Made by a program: the position numbers and the translations under genes. Of a DNA stretch of 64,000 nt, positions 34,846 to 47,100 are shown one piece after another. Position 1 is the stretch's first letter; every line of letters begins with the position of its first letter. Source of the DNA: Selaginella moellendorffii (taxonomy: Eukaryota; Streptophyta; Lycopodiopsida; Selaginellales; Selaginellaceae); NCBI RefSeq assembly GCF_000143415.4, contig NW_003314334.1, forward strand, positions 151,342 through 215,341. Reading direction: 5' to 3'. The notes beneath the pieces were generated by a model, which was given only the letters and a program-made list of their open reading frames with translations, was not told the DNA's origin and did not search any database.

Positions 34846-37098
34846 TTAGGGCTTTGGAGCTTTGGCGATGTTGGAGAGCAGCACATAGGGCGCCGCATTG
34901 GTGGGCTGCATCTCCACCACATGCTGCGCGGCGCTGGATCCCCTCCCCGCGTCTCCGTGCACGGCGCACGCCCCCAGCAGGCACTTCCACGCCCCAATGC
35001 CCGGCTCCACGGGCATGTTGTTCATCACCTCCTCCGCCACCTCCAGCTTCCCCGCCCGCGCCAAAACGTCCACAACACACGCGTAGTGCTCCCGGCTGGG
35101 CACTATGCCCGCCTCCACCCCGCGCGCCAGCGCCTCGACCGCATCCGCCACCAGGCCGGCATGGGTGCACGCATGCAACACCAGCGTAAGGCTCACCTCG
35201 TTGCCCGCCTCCCCCGCCAAGCCCATCTCGCCAAACAGCTCCAGCGCCTCCCGCGGCTGCCCGTGATGCGAGTAGAGCCCCATCATGGCGTTCCACGACA
35301 CCACGTCCACTCGAGTCGAGCACCGCCGCCTCATGTCGTCGAACGTCCTCCTCGCCGCCTCCACGCTCCCGCACCTCCCGTACATGTCCATCAGCGCCGT
35401 CACCACCACCCTGTCGGTGTCGAAGCCGCTGGCAACGATCCGGGAGTGAGCCGCCCGCCCCGCCCGGAGGTCCTTGAGCAACGAACAAGCGGTGGCGACG
35501 CAGCTGAAGGTGAAGGCGTTGGGATGGATGCCCTGCCAGTCCATGCACCGGACGAGCTTGAGTGACTCCTCGCCTTGCTGCTGCTCCACGTAGCCGCTCA
35601 TCAACACGTTCCACGACACCACACTCCGCCGCGGCATGCTGTCGAAACAGGCTCGCGCCTCGTCCAAGCTCCCGCATCGAGCATACATGTTGATGATCGA
35701 GTTCTGCAGCACGATGGAGTCATGGCCGCTGCGTCGCGCAGCGGAATGGACGGCTCTAGCAGCCGACAAGTCCCCCAGAACTGAGCACGCATTTGCAGCG
35801 GCAATCAGCGTCCCCGCATCCTGCGCTACTGATCGCTCTCGCATCTCGTCAAACAGGCCGAGTGCCTGGCTGGGGAGCCAGGCCTCCGTGTAGGCGGTGA
35901 TCATCGCGTTCCACGCAACAGGATCGTTTTGGAAGCCCTTCCCGTCGCCAAAGACCTTTGCCGCTTCTTCCAGCCTTCCAAACTTGGAGTACATGTTCAC
36001 CAGCGCAGTCCTCACCACCGCATCGTCTTCGAATCCGCACGACATTGCCCAGGAATGGATCTGCATGCCCTGCTCCAAGCAGACGCAAGCACCAAGAACG
36101 CTGGCCGACGTGAAAGCGTTTGGCTTCAAGCCTTGGAGATGCATCTGGTGGTAGAGATACATGGCCTCGTCAGGGTGGCCATACTCAACCCATGCCGCGA
36201 TCATGGCGTTCCAAGATACTTGGTTCTTGTTGTCAGCCATGCTTGCAAACACACTCCTGGCACCCTCGATGCTCCCGCATTTCGCGTACATGTCGAGCAG
36301 CGCAGTGGCAAGCACAAGGTTAGAATCCAAGCCCAGAGCCGCCACCCGAGCATGAATATTTCTTCCGGCGTCTACAAACTCCGGAGTGGAGCACGCCCCC
36401 AGCAAGTTGATGAACGTCAACATGTCCGGACCCAGGCCCTCGAGGTCAATGCAGCGAAAGAGATCAAAGGCCTCGTCCCCGAGGTCCAGGTGTGCATATC
36501 CGGCGATCATTGCGTTCCAGGAGGCGAGGCTCCTCACTTGCATCCCATCAAACAGACTCCTGGCGTCATCGATGCGGCCGCACTTGGCATACAAGTTAAC
36601 GAGCGAGTTGTGCACCACAACATCTGGAGTCATTCCACTGTCGACGATTCTCCTGTGGATCTCTTGCCCTCGCTGGAGATCGCCCACTGCGCAGTAGGCT
36701 CCCACAACGCTTGAGTAGACAAACATATCGGGCTGCACGCCCTCCTCTTGCATCCGCTCGTATAGCCTAAGTGCCATATCAAAATCCCCATTCTGGGCGA
36801 ATGCTGCGATGATGATGCTCCACGAGTAGATGTCTCTGTATGCCAGCCGCTCAAAGGCATCCCTTGCGTCGCCGAGGCTACGGCACTTTCCATACATTTG
36901 GACGAGGATATCACCCAGCACCTTGTCTCTGTCCAGCCCCCTCGCTATCATGTGCGAGTGAACCTGTTTGCCCGCCCACAGCGCCCTGGAGCGCCCACAT
37001 TGCCGGAGAAGCGATGCATACGTAGCCTTACCTGGGTTGTCCTCGAGCACCTCGAGATCAACATCCACCAGCCGGGAGCTCTTGGGCGGTAGAGCCAT
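34846..37098 (-). CDS. PLS-type PPR protein, truncated E motif
   Basis: Intronless frame of 750 residues. PPR proteins of this class bind organellar RNA and act in editing or processing. PLS repeats run throughout: YASLLRQCGRSRALWAGKQV, SWSIIIAAFAQNGDFDMALR, HNSLVNLYAKCGRIDDARSL, SWNAMIAGYAHLDLGDEAFD, TALLDMYAKCGSIEGARSVF and SWNVLMSGYVEQQQGEESLK, and the start of an E motif (EPGIGAWKCLLGACAVHGDA). The normal E continuation after APYVLLSNI is missing: the frame runs AKAPKP and stops 10 bases before the start of the SUMO-like-domain gene. No DYW domain. No strong transit peptide is evident in the MALPPKSSRLVDVDLEV start, though plastid or mitochondrial targeting is expected. Confidence 0.92.
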   Translation of the reverse strand: MALPPKSSRLVDVDLEVLEDNPGKATYASLLRQCGRSRALWAGKQVHSHMIARGLDRDKVLGDILVQMYGKCRSLGDARDAFERLAYRDIYSWSIIIAAFAQNGDFDMALRLYERMQEEGVQPDMFVYSSVVGAYCAVGDLQRGQEIHRRIVDSGMTPDVVVHNSLVNLYAKCGRIDDARSLFDGMQVRSLASWNAMIAGYAHLDLGDEAFDLFRCIDLEGLGPDMLTFINLLGACSTPEFVDAGRNIHARVAALGLDSNLVLATALLDMYAKCGSIEGARSVFASMADNKNQVSWNAMIAAWVEYGHPDEAMYLYHQMHLQGLKPNAFTSASVLGACVCLEQGMQIHSWAMSCGFEDDAVVRTALVNMYSKFGRLEEAAKVFGDGKGFQNDPVAWNAMITAYTEAWLPSQALGLFDEMRERSVAQDAGTLIAAANACSVLGDLSAARAVHSAARRSGHDSIVLQNSIINMYARCGSLDEARACFDSMPRRSVVSWNVLMSGYVEQQQGEESLKLVRCMDWQGIHPNAFTFSCVATACSLLKDLRAGRAAHSRIVASGFDTDRVVVTALMDMYGRCGSVEAARRTFDDMRRRCSTRVDVVSWNAMMGLYSHHGQPREALELFGEMGLAGEAGNEVSLTLVLHACTHAGLVADAVEALARGVEAGIVPSREHYACVVDVLARAGKLEVAEEVMNNMPVEPGIGAWKCLLGACAVHGDAGRGSSAAQHVVEMQPTNAAPYVLLSNIAKAPKP

Positions 37099-37391
37099 GT
37101 CATGACAGTGCAGGGATATGGGTCAAAAATGGCTTGATCGCAACTTTGAGCGGCCATTTACAATGACGTATGTGCTTGGGAAGCCTCTGATTGATTGAGC
37201 GAGAAGCGCTTAAAGGAGGCCTGGTCCACTCGCCTCTTATACTTCCCAAAATCCGATCCTCCAAACCGACTATCGAGATGCTACGAACGTTTTAGCCCCA
37301 CCAAAGTAGTTGTGGTGTCGCTCAAGCTCTTCGTAACAAGAAGATGGATTTTTGACAGGTTTCACCCCTTGTTGATCTCATCCATCATTGA
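37099..37391. other. Intergenic, no gene seen
   Basis: 5' flank of the intronless PPR gene. The 99-codon plus frame at 37195-37494 overlaps a tandem duplication and has no motif. Confidence 0.5.
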
Positions 37392-37660
37392 CTGTTGGGA
37401 GTGTTCCATTTTGAAGCTCTCTCATCTTGTTTCTACTTCTCAAAGTTTAAGTTTGATGAGTGAACATTGGCAACTCGAGAATGTGTTCAGTTAAAAACTA
37501 CTCAGCTCGGCGGAGAAGGTAAGCTATCACCTGTTGGGAGTGTTCCATTTTGAAGCTCTCTCATTTTGTTTCTACTTCTCAAAGTTTGAGTGAACATTGG
37601 CAACTCGAGAATGTGTTCAGTTAAAAACTACTCAGCTCGGCAGAGAAGGTAAGCTATCAC
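37392..37660. repeat. Two-copy tandem duplication (139 + 130 bp)
   Basis: Units begin CTGTTGGGAGTGTTCC at 37392 and 37531 and end AAGCTATCAC. They are nearly identical except for a 9-base deletion in the second copy. The unit sits about 120 bp upstream of the peroxidase TATA box, so the duplication copies promoter-proximal sequence. Confidence 0.9.
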
Positions 37661-37749
37661 CTGTTGTTGTGAACAAGGGAGAGGCTGTCGGTTGCCTGAT
37701 GGTCTAGTAGTACCCAACCATAGGAGGAAAGAGAGAGCTAGCTATCTAG

Positions 37750-38986
<1,237 letters not shown>

Positions 38987-39017
38987 AACGTAAAGCGCAT
39001 GCCGATGGTTAGAATGG

Positions 39018-39023
39018 AATAAA
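39018..39023 (+). terminator. Poly(A) signal of the peroxidase gene
   Basis: AATAAA 32 bases after the peroxidase stop codon. The motif is seen; use as the near-upstream element is inferred from distance. Confidence 0.5.
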
Positions 39024-39298
39024 TCACAGAAGACTTTGTTTTGCTGAACGTGTCCATGCGCCATTTCTCAACCACCACCTGATTAAGAAGTCTGCAGGTG
39101 GTATATCAATTTCATGTAGCAACCCTGGTAAATTTACTTTTTACATCTCTAACGAAAATATTATTTTACTTACAATTTTTGCCAACGCTGACTGACGGGT
39201 AACGTCCGAAATTGTTCTTTTTAGCCCTAATGCCACATCATCTTTTCTTTTGCCACGCATGCGCCACATTGCACAACTTAATGAATTTTAAGGGGAAA

Positions 39299-39356
39299 CC
39301 ACACGGTTAACACGTGCAAATGACATGGCATTCATCAGCACGTGTTAGCCGTGTGG
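39299..39356. promoter_or_regulatory. Inverted repeat with two CACGTG G-boxes
   Basis: Arms 39299-39317 and 39338-39356 are reverse complements at 18 of 19 positions, and each contains the G-box/ABRE core CACGTG. The 20-base centre separates them. It lies 176 bases before the start of the downstream plastid-protein gene. G-boxes bind bZIP and bHLH factors; a light or ABA response is possible but inferred. The rest of 38987-39531 holds the peroxidase 3' flank and nothing else recognised. Confidence 0.6.
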
Positions 39357-39531
39357 CCTCTCGTGTAACGGCCACGTCAGTCATCTCAGCCGTTGCATCC
39401 AGCACACGTGGAATCGACGCACATAAACTTTCCAAGTGTCACCCTTTTTCGTAATTTCGAATCAGCCCTTCTTGGCCTACAAAGCCCTAAAGCAGTCAAA
39501 CAAACGCGGGATCGCTGCTGCCCCAAGAAGA

Positions 39532-40486
39532 ATGGCGTCCTCCGCAGCGGTGGCGGGAAATCTTGCCGCTGCGTTCGGCAGCAGCAGCAGCAGCAGCCAG
39601 GTAGTGCTTAGGAACGACGATCGATGCGCGATAGCATTCTTTGCTCGGCCCGGCAGATTGAGGGGGCTCGATTCTCTTAGAGTAGCCACTAGGACTAGAG
39701 CCACCACGGGTTGCAACGCTGGGAACCTGGTGTTTGACGCGGTGGAAAGCGCATCCTGTTCGACTCCCATTGACAGGAGTAGCTTCTGGTTGCAGCCTTT
39801 GTCCCTGTCACAGCCATGCTCGGACATGAGGACGTTAGACAAGTGGGTGCAAGATCACATAGTCGAGGTAATGTTTCTCTTTTGACGCTGTCCTGAGATG
39901 TATGCTGATAATTATATGGCGGCTGGCCTGCCAGATAGTGAAGAACATTCGGGAGGCACCATTCCTCCAGTACATATTCGATTCGAAGGGCATTAGGACG
40001 CAGAGGCGCAGGGTGCCTCCGAGTGCCTTGGAGCATACCCCGTCCGAGTGCTGGAACTACGTGAGGGAGTCTGTAACGACTGCGTCTCCGGATGGTTTAA
40101 TCCTCGTCCGGAAGCTTGACGAGCAAACATCCAGACTGGTTCGCGACGCACGATCGCTGTCTGCTGCTGGCCAATGCCCCATGCAAGATAGCCTCTGCCT
40201 CCGGAGATCGCTCGACTTGACCCGGACGTGTGGACGTGACAAGGCCGCCGGCAACACCCAGTCAACAAAGGACGGCGGCGATGGCGATGGCGATGGCAGC
40301 AGCGTAGATGTGTGGGGGGTTTTGGTACAGGGAAAAGGCGACGCAGGCAGTTCGTGCTACATACTGGAGACAACTCGCGCTGTCGTCCCCGGCGGGACGT
40401 CGTGCACCAGATTTTGTCTCACAAGGGCGCAGTGCTTTGGACCGTCCCTCCAGGCGCAAATGGTATTGATGTGGCTGCAAAAATGA
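39532..40486 (+). CDS. Conserved plant protein, probable plastid, unknown role
   Basis: Two exons (39532-39867, 39935-40486) encode 295 residues. The N-terminus (MASSAAVAGNLAAAFGSSSS, then Arg-rich and poor in acidic residues) looks like a chloroplast transit peptide. Conserved-looking blocks are LDKWVQDHIVEIVKNIREAP, FLQYIFD, SPDGLILVRKLDEQ, WGVLVQGKGDAGSSCYILET and the ending CTRFCLTRAQCFGPSLQAQM. I recall this ending from a plant-only family of undefined function (a DUF), but cannot name it with certainty. An Asp-Gly run (GGDGDGDGSS) separates the halves. No membrane segment. The paired cysteines in CTRFC and AQC could be redox or metal sites; that is speculation. Confidence 0.75.
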
Positions 40487-41496
40487 TACGTCGCCTGTCT
40501 ATAGCCAGCCCAGCCCCCCCCCCTCTGAAACAAAGCTACCCAGGAAACTGGGTGTTTGTCACAATGCCATTGATTCGCGTAAGTTACGCTTAACGAATGT
40601 GATGAGGGCACATGGGAGCATATGACTTTTAGCTGCATGGCCCATGTTCCTGCTTACGAATGCCTCTCCTACTTTTTCTTTTTTGGTTTTTGTGCATCAT
40701 TCTGGATGAGGGGAGGAAATCCTCCCCAGTTCTGCAAATTCTCTTGTTGCTCTCGCGTGATGTAATCGTCCTCTAATCCTCTAATCATCTGGCGGCGTCC
40801 TTGTAACTTGTGTGACGGTTTCTCCATTCACTCGGCTGGTGGCGTCTTGTGGCCCAACCAAGCTTTCACATCAACGAGGCGAGTCCAATTTAGCAGAGGC
40901 CAGCAAGCCAGCTGGAGCTCCAAGGTGTCGGTCAGGCGCAACGGCCTAGAGCCGGTGGCTGGCGGGCTTGTGGCGCCCCAATGGATTACGTGCAACCGGC
41001 CATTGCCGGTTGCCAGCCCATTATTCTTTGTTAAATATTCCCTTGACGTGGAAATGGAAGAAAATAGCTTAAGCAACAGGCACGTCTGCTCCGGAAACGC
41101 GGGCGAGGCGAGGCGAGCAATCTGGGTGGGGGATGTGCCCAGCGCTGGATCCAGCTCCATTTCACACCCTCTGCGGCGGCAGCGCTCATCCTCTCCAGCT
41201 CAAATCGGTAAGTTTCCAGGCTCCGTGGCCGCATTTGGCAGGTGCCACGCTCCAACAATTCCTTCCAGGAGATGTGACTACACACAGCGGCGAGACATGG
41301 AAGAGTGTGCAGTCGCGGGCGAGGAGGCGGATCAAGATCGGTCACTGTGCGGTCGGCAGAGTATCAAGGCCAGTGGTTTTGGCTTCCCCGCGGCGGCCCC
41401 GATTAGCATCAACATGATTTTGGCATCGCCAACCAATCCAGCTCTGCTGCATTGCTGCTGCTAGGTCTTCGGGGCGGGGGATCGAGGGCGCCAGAG
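40487..41496. other. Intergenic, no gene supported
   Basis: About 1 kb between genes on the same strand. The open plus frame at 40808-41464 (218 codons) is Ser/Arg-rich, has no domain and is matched by equally long minus frames, so it is probably chance in GC-rich DNA. The polygalacturonase promoter should lie in the last part. Confidence 0.45.
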
Positions 41497-43565
41497 ATGT
41501 GGTGGTTTGTGAAGCTCGACGCGCTGGCCATTCTTGTAGGTATGATGGTGATAGAGTCTTGGGGCGATTGCTCGAGCTCGTCCGGCCGATTGGACGCGGA
41601 GGAGATCTGCGGGCGCGGCAACCGCAGAAGCGTTGCGAGGCCGCACAGTGTGTCCATCACAGAGTTCGGAGCTGTCGGGGATGGGCAAACCGTGAACACG
41701 GTGGCGTTTCAGAATGCCGTCTTTTATCTGCAGTCGTTTGCTCACAAGGGTGGCGCGCAACTCTACGTGCCCGCCGGCAGGTGGCTAACGGGCAGCTTCA
41801 CGCTCATCAGTCACCTGACGCTCTTTCTCGACACGGGCTCCGTCATCCTCGCCTCTCAGGTCAGGTCGGCCGGCCTTTCCAATTGGATGTCGCTCACCCT
41901 GCTTGCTTGTTTCTTCGATTCGGTAGGATCCACACGACTGGCCTTTAATAGATCCATTGCCGTCGTACGGGAGGGGCAGGGACCTCCCGGGTCGGAGGCA
42001 CAGGAGTCTAGTCTATGGCAAGGATGTGGAAGATGTAGTGATTACAGGTGAGATACTGTATCCTCCTCGCTTTTCTTGTGTGAAGCACAGTTGCTCTGTC
42101 ACAGGTGGAAATGGGACAATAGACGGGCAGGGATCGGTGTGGTGGCACTGGTTCCGTAATCAGTCCCTGAATTATACAAGGGGCCACTTGGTGGAGTTCA
42201 TCAATTCGAAAAACATCGTGGTGTCAAATATTAGTCTCCTGAATTCACCATCCTGGACCATCCACCCTGTTTATTGCAGGTTTGTCTGATAGGTGTAGTA
42301 GCACTTCTGCTAGAGTCCTGGATTTTTTTTAAAATTTTTTTTTTCGTGCTCTAACGAGTTACCGTGTGTTGTTGGTTTCTGGTTTTGAAAGCAATGTTGT
42401 CATCAGAGGCGTGACCGTGGTTGCCCCTTCGGAGTCACCCAACACTGATGGTGTCCAACCAGGTAACAATTCTTGACAACCCTCTACTTCATCCAGGCTT
42501 TTCACGTACTTGAGCAACCATGGGAGTGGACCATGGTTCTCGACTCTGACTTTTTTTCACACAACTACTTAGTTGCTTTTTCTTCTACGTTTAGCGATTC
42601 CTTGCTGGAATTTTGTCGCTTGTTTTCGAACCCTTGGCTGTTTCGAAACAGAGCTCTTGCTAACAGTGAGTTAGATGGTAACCCAGGCCCAAAGGAGCGA
42701 GGCACTGTTGTTTAAGGAACCGGCAAGATGCAGGTATAGCATCTTTTGGGTTTACTACTATTTTGACTGTGGGTTTCATTACGTGAGCTCCCACCCTGTG
42801 CTCTTTGCATGGGCCTCTGGTTGTTGATCTCGTGGGATGGATCACTCAACTCCGTCCATCCATTTTCCATTCTCTGATTCTAATCCAGATAAACACGTGC
42901 CCTGTGCAGATTCTTGTACCGGCGTCTGCATTGAGGACTGCGCGATAACCAGCGGCGGCGACGCTGTCTCGGTCAAGAGCGGCTGGGACGAGTATGGCAT
43001 CCAGGTTGGGCTCCCGAGTGCCAAGGTCGTGATCCGGCGAATCACGGCCCAGGCACCCGCCAGCGCCGCCATCGCCTTTGGCAGTGAGATGTCGGGCGGG
43101 ATAAAGAATGTGGTGGTGGAGGACGTTCGAGTGTTCAACTCAAAGATCGGAGTCCACGTTAAGACTGGCGCGGGCCGCGGAGGCTACGTCAAGAACATCT
43201 CGGTCACCAACGTCACCATGGACAGTGTGCTCACGGCAATCGCCTTGAGCGGCAACAGTAGCAGCGAGCATCCTGACGAGGGCTACGACCCGCTGGCGTA
43301 CCCGGTGGTGAGAGGGATTTACGTGAACAAGGTTTGGGGCCGGAACATCTCCCACGCCGGAAGCCTGAGAGGTTTGGAGGCGGCCCCGTTTGAGGACATA
43401 TGCTTGTCCAACATAACTCTCGAGGTTGACGAGGCCTCGCAGGGATCCAAGTGGGACTGCTCCAACGTCAAAGGAGCCTCTCTCGGCGTCACTCCAACGC
43501 CGTGCCGCCAGCTCCAAAATCTCCTGGTCCTCGTCCTCCCCACTCGGACCTTGACAAGTCAATGA
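41497..43565 (+). CDS. Polygalacturonase-like protein (GH28), altered site
   Basis: Secreted parallel beta-helix protein of the pectin-hydrolase family GH28. Five exons: 41497-41859, 41927-42047, 42105-42279, 42392-42462 and 42910-43565. Signal peptide (FVKLDALAILVGMMVIESWG), then SITEFGAVGDGQTVNTVAFQ, GNGTIDGQGSVWWHWF, SPNTDGVQP, CIEDCAITSGGDAVSVKSGW, AIAFGSEMSGGI and VHVKTGAGRGGYVKNI. The family's NTD motif is intact, but the usual GDD reads GGD and the usual RIK reads HVK, so one catalytic Asp and the substrate-binding Arg are missing. That points to weak, changed or lost hydrolase activity, as in some divergent plant GH28 relatives. The fourth intron, 447 bp, is far longer than its neighbours and contains T-rich runs. 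Confidence 0.9.
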
Positions 43566-44107
43566 CCCCCCCACGTACTTTTGTAATAAGTAAAGGAGTT
43601 CGTACCTATATTATATATACATGAGAGTCCGTACAGACTTGAACGTCCACCGTCGGATCCCCAGGCCCGAATCCAATCCAGTGGCTTTCTCCCGCGGACA
43701 CGTGGCGAGAGGGCATTGGCGACAGCGCTGAGAATTACCGTGGACGCAAGGGCCCTGCTCTCTTACCTATAAAATGCGGCTGCCCCTCTCTCCCAGAGAG
43801 AAGAGAGAGCCTGAGGAAGAATTCTAGAGCGCTGTGCTCGCCTCCACCAAGAGGAGCAAGTCAGCGAAGTTGAGAGAGGGATTGGAGGAGCGGCGGGCGG
43901 GCGGGCGGGCGGGCGGGCGGGCGGACGGGCGGCGGCGGCGGCGGTCAGGATGGAGAAGGAGTGGTGGATTAGGATGGAGCAGGAGTGGTGGATTGGAAGT
44001 TTGTCCAGGTGCGAGACGTATTGCGTTGTGGCCGACGAGGATAACCCTAGGTGACCCTATTATGTGATGCCGGATTATTACTAGTAGTAGTTACGAGTTC
44101 TAGGACG
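43566..44107. other. Promoter region with (GGGC)n repeat
   Basis: Holds a TATATATACATGAGAG stretch after the polygalacturonase-like gene, GGACACGTGGCGAGAGG with a CACGTG G-box at 43699-43704, and a CTATAAAATG TATA box at about 43767-43776. GA-rich sequence and a GGGC/GGC repeat at 43891-43944 follow in what is probably the helicase 5' UTR. Short plus frames here are low in complexity. Confidence 0.55.
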
Positions 44108-47100
44108 ATGGAGCTCGATCTGAATTTACCGCCTCCATCGCCCAAGGCTCCTGATGCCGACACGGCGGGACAAGCGGCATGCCCCTCCTCGAGCAGCGGT
44201 GACAAGCCACCCGTCAAGGTAGAAAAGGCGCGGAGGAGCGCGAGGCTGGCCAAGCAACAGTCGGACAACTTCATGGAGCCGCCGGAAGATACAAGCGCTG
44301 CTGTTTGTAGTAAAGCAGTGGAGAGTAGTGCTCGGCCACCCGACAGTACTCGGCCACCCGAGGCGCCAACGCCAGCCCCCCAGAGAAAAGCGGTCACCAC
44401 CCTCCCCAGGCAAGCTGCTGTAGCCAAGAACGACGAGAAGCTGGGCAAGAAGCGTACGAGGCAGACGATGGTGCTGGAGTTAGGCGAGTCCTTGCAAATA
44501 GCACGTCCGCCGAAAGTCCCGACACCGGTTGTGCGGAGCGTAGGAGTTCGGCAACAGCTTAAAGAAGCCAGAGAGAATGTGGAGTCGTGCTTCGAGACCA
44601 ACAAGGACGACAACTGTAATGGACCCCTCGATGCCAAAGAGAGGCCCCGAGATGCGCAGCTTAAGCCGCAATTCCAGAGGCCGAATGTTCGACGACAGCA
44701 TGGTGAGAATGGAGGGAATGGAGGTGAAGAGCGCGCACCAATTAGGAGGCAAGCTCCATTCAAGCGTGCTGCTGCAGCATCTCAACCTCTGGACGCGTCT
44801 ATTGAAAGGCTCCATCGAGAGGCTACCTGCAGCAAGCTGTGGCAACAATCAGGTTTGTTATATTCTCCGGTAATACGGTAGTTTTTTTCCTGTTTTTCTT
44901 TTTTTTTTTTGGCCTTGGTTTTTCCTGTCTTTTTCTTCTTCGAAAGAGAGAAAATGGTTAGGGTCGCTGACTAAGTCAGATGCTGGCAACATTATGACGC
45001 TAGATGCTTCATAGTTTCTGTCAGTGTTATGCTTACTCACGTACTGTTTTTCTACAGTTTTGAGTCGACTGTGTGTGTAACATGGCAAGCAGCTGCCGCT
45101 CTTTATATGCAAGTCCACCAAAAGGTTCATCGGACGTGGAAGAGCAAGGGATTTTGCTCAATGAAAATTGCAGCGCTGCTGTTTGGGCTGATCGCACAGA
45201 GTAGTTATCAAACCTGCTTGGGCGTGTAGGACTACGTATCTGGGATGGATTTTTGACGGTGTAAAAGTCTGTGCAGGCCAACCAGCGGAGACAGAGCTGC
45301 AGCGCGTTCCAGGAAGCTTTGCATCTTTAGAAGAATACGTACAAGTATTCGAACCACTACTGTTTGAAGAGTGCCGGGCACAGCTGTTCAATGTCTGGGA
45401 GGAGCTTCGTGACTCAGGAAAGGAAGTACACACTTCCGCGATGATCAAAGCAGTTGATAAACGCGACAGAGGTATGTGCCTTGTGATTCTGGTTCTGATT
45501 CTGATGCATGGTAACTAAACATTTGTTACCAGGATGGTACGATGTCACTTTACTTCCTCTGGACGCTCGTACTCGCTTTAACTTCAAAGAAGGCGACGTG
45601 GCAGTTTTGTCGACACCGCCTCAAGGTAGTGTGTCCATTTGTCTTTCTCAAAAGAAATTGAGCTTTAAGCTGGTGCTTATAATACAGACGCTCAACGCAA
45701 GAATGGCAGTGAAGATGCCAAAGAGGAAGGCGAAATATCGATTCACATTGCTGGTATTGCCCGCCGGTACATGCCCCTTGACGTTCGTGACGCCCATGGA
45801 GCTGTTATGTTCATCAACTTTTCCGAACTTAACGGAGATACTGGGTGAGTTATTTCCGTTTGAGCTAAACTTTGCTATCGTTGTCTAACTCGGTTTTGTT
45901 TGAAGAGGTGGCTACCCCAATCACTTGTTGGACGACTTGCGTCAAGGTGGTGTATGGTCGTTCACTGTTTTAGGAGGCCTTGCGACTACACAGCGTGAAT
46001 ATGTTGCCCTTCATGCTCTCTACCGCCTGCACCCTCAGGTAAATTGTTTTCTTGGTTCTTTCATGGATTTTACGAGTGGTCCATTCACAGATGCTCAAGG
46101 CGATATTGCAGCCACGGCCCGAGCTATTTCCTCGCTATGACCAGGAGCAAGCGGTTATGCTTAGCTGTTTCACTCCAGGGTTTACTGAGTACTTGCGCAA
46201 CAATTTCAATGCTCCGCAACTGTCGGCTATACAATGGGCGGCTATGCACACGGCTGCCGGCACTGCTGCAGCTACGAGATCACAGGAAATATGGCCTTTT
46301 AGCCTGGTGCAAGGGCCGCCTGGGACAGGGAAAACACATACGGTCTGGGGGATGCTGAACGCTATCCACCTTGTGCAGTATCAGAGGTACTACACCGCTC
46401 TCCTCAAGAAAATTGCACCTGGTGCAGTAGTCTCGGATGCTTCTGCTGGCGATGACGAGCAGGGAGGGTGGATTGATGAGGTTTTGCAGAAGATGGACAA
46501 GAGTCTCCTCCGACAGCTTCCAAAGCTTTGCCCGAAGCCCCGGATGCTTGTCTGTGCTCCCTCGAATGCAGCAACAGATGAACTGCTTTCTCGTGTGCTG
46601 GACAAAGGTTTTATGGACGGCGAGATGAGGGTATATCGGCCTGACGTGGCTCGCGTGGGAACAGATCCGCAGTCCAAGGCAGCGCAGGCAGTTTCCGTGG
46701 AAAAGAGAACGGAGTCGCTCATTGGAAAAGGGCGGGACGAGATTTTAGAGTGGCTTCAGCGGATGCGGCTGCGGGAGTATGCTCTATCACAGCATATAGC
46801 GGTGCTACAAAAGGACTTAAATGCCAGTCGGGTCCAGGGCGCAGTCGGTGTCGAGCCCGAGGTGCTTACGGCCCGCGACCAGGCCAGAGACATGAAGCTG
46901 CAGCAGCTGGCATCGCTGCTGGAAGAAAGAGATAAGGTGCTGGTTGACATGTCCCGGTTTGTGATTGTTGACAACCTTCATAAGCCGGGTGGTGGATATG
47001 GTCTCGAGGACGCGAAGAGCAAGCTCGAAGCGAGCTTTGCGAATGAGGCGGAGATCGTGTTCACCACAGTTTCCAGCAGCGGTCGTAAACTCTTCACCAA

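Noticed and set aside
34553-35677. 374-codon minus-strand ORF rich in Gly and Arg
   Set aside because: Out-of-frame reading of the PPR coding sequence on the same strand; composition follows GC bias and the true frame gives clear PPR repeats.
40808-41464. 218-codon plus-strand ORF before the polygalacturonase-like gene
   Set aside because: Ser/Arg-rich without motif, equally long frames on the other strand, and the start is not ATG-compelling; treated as chance.
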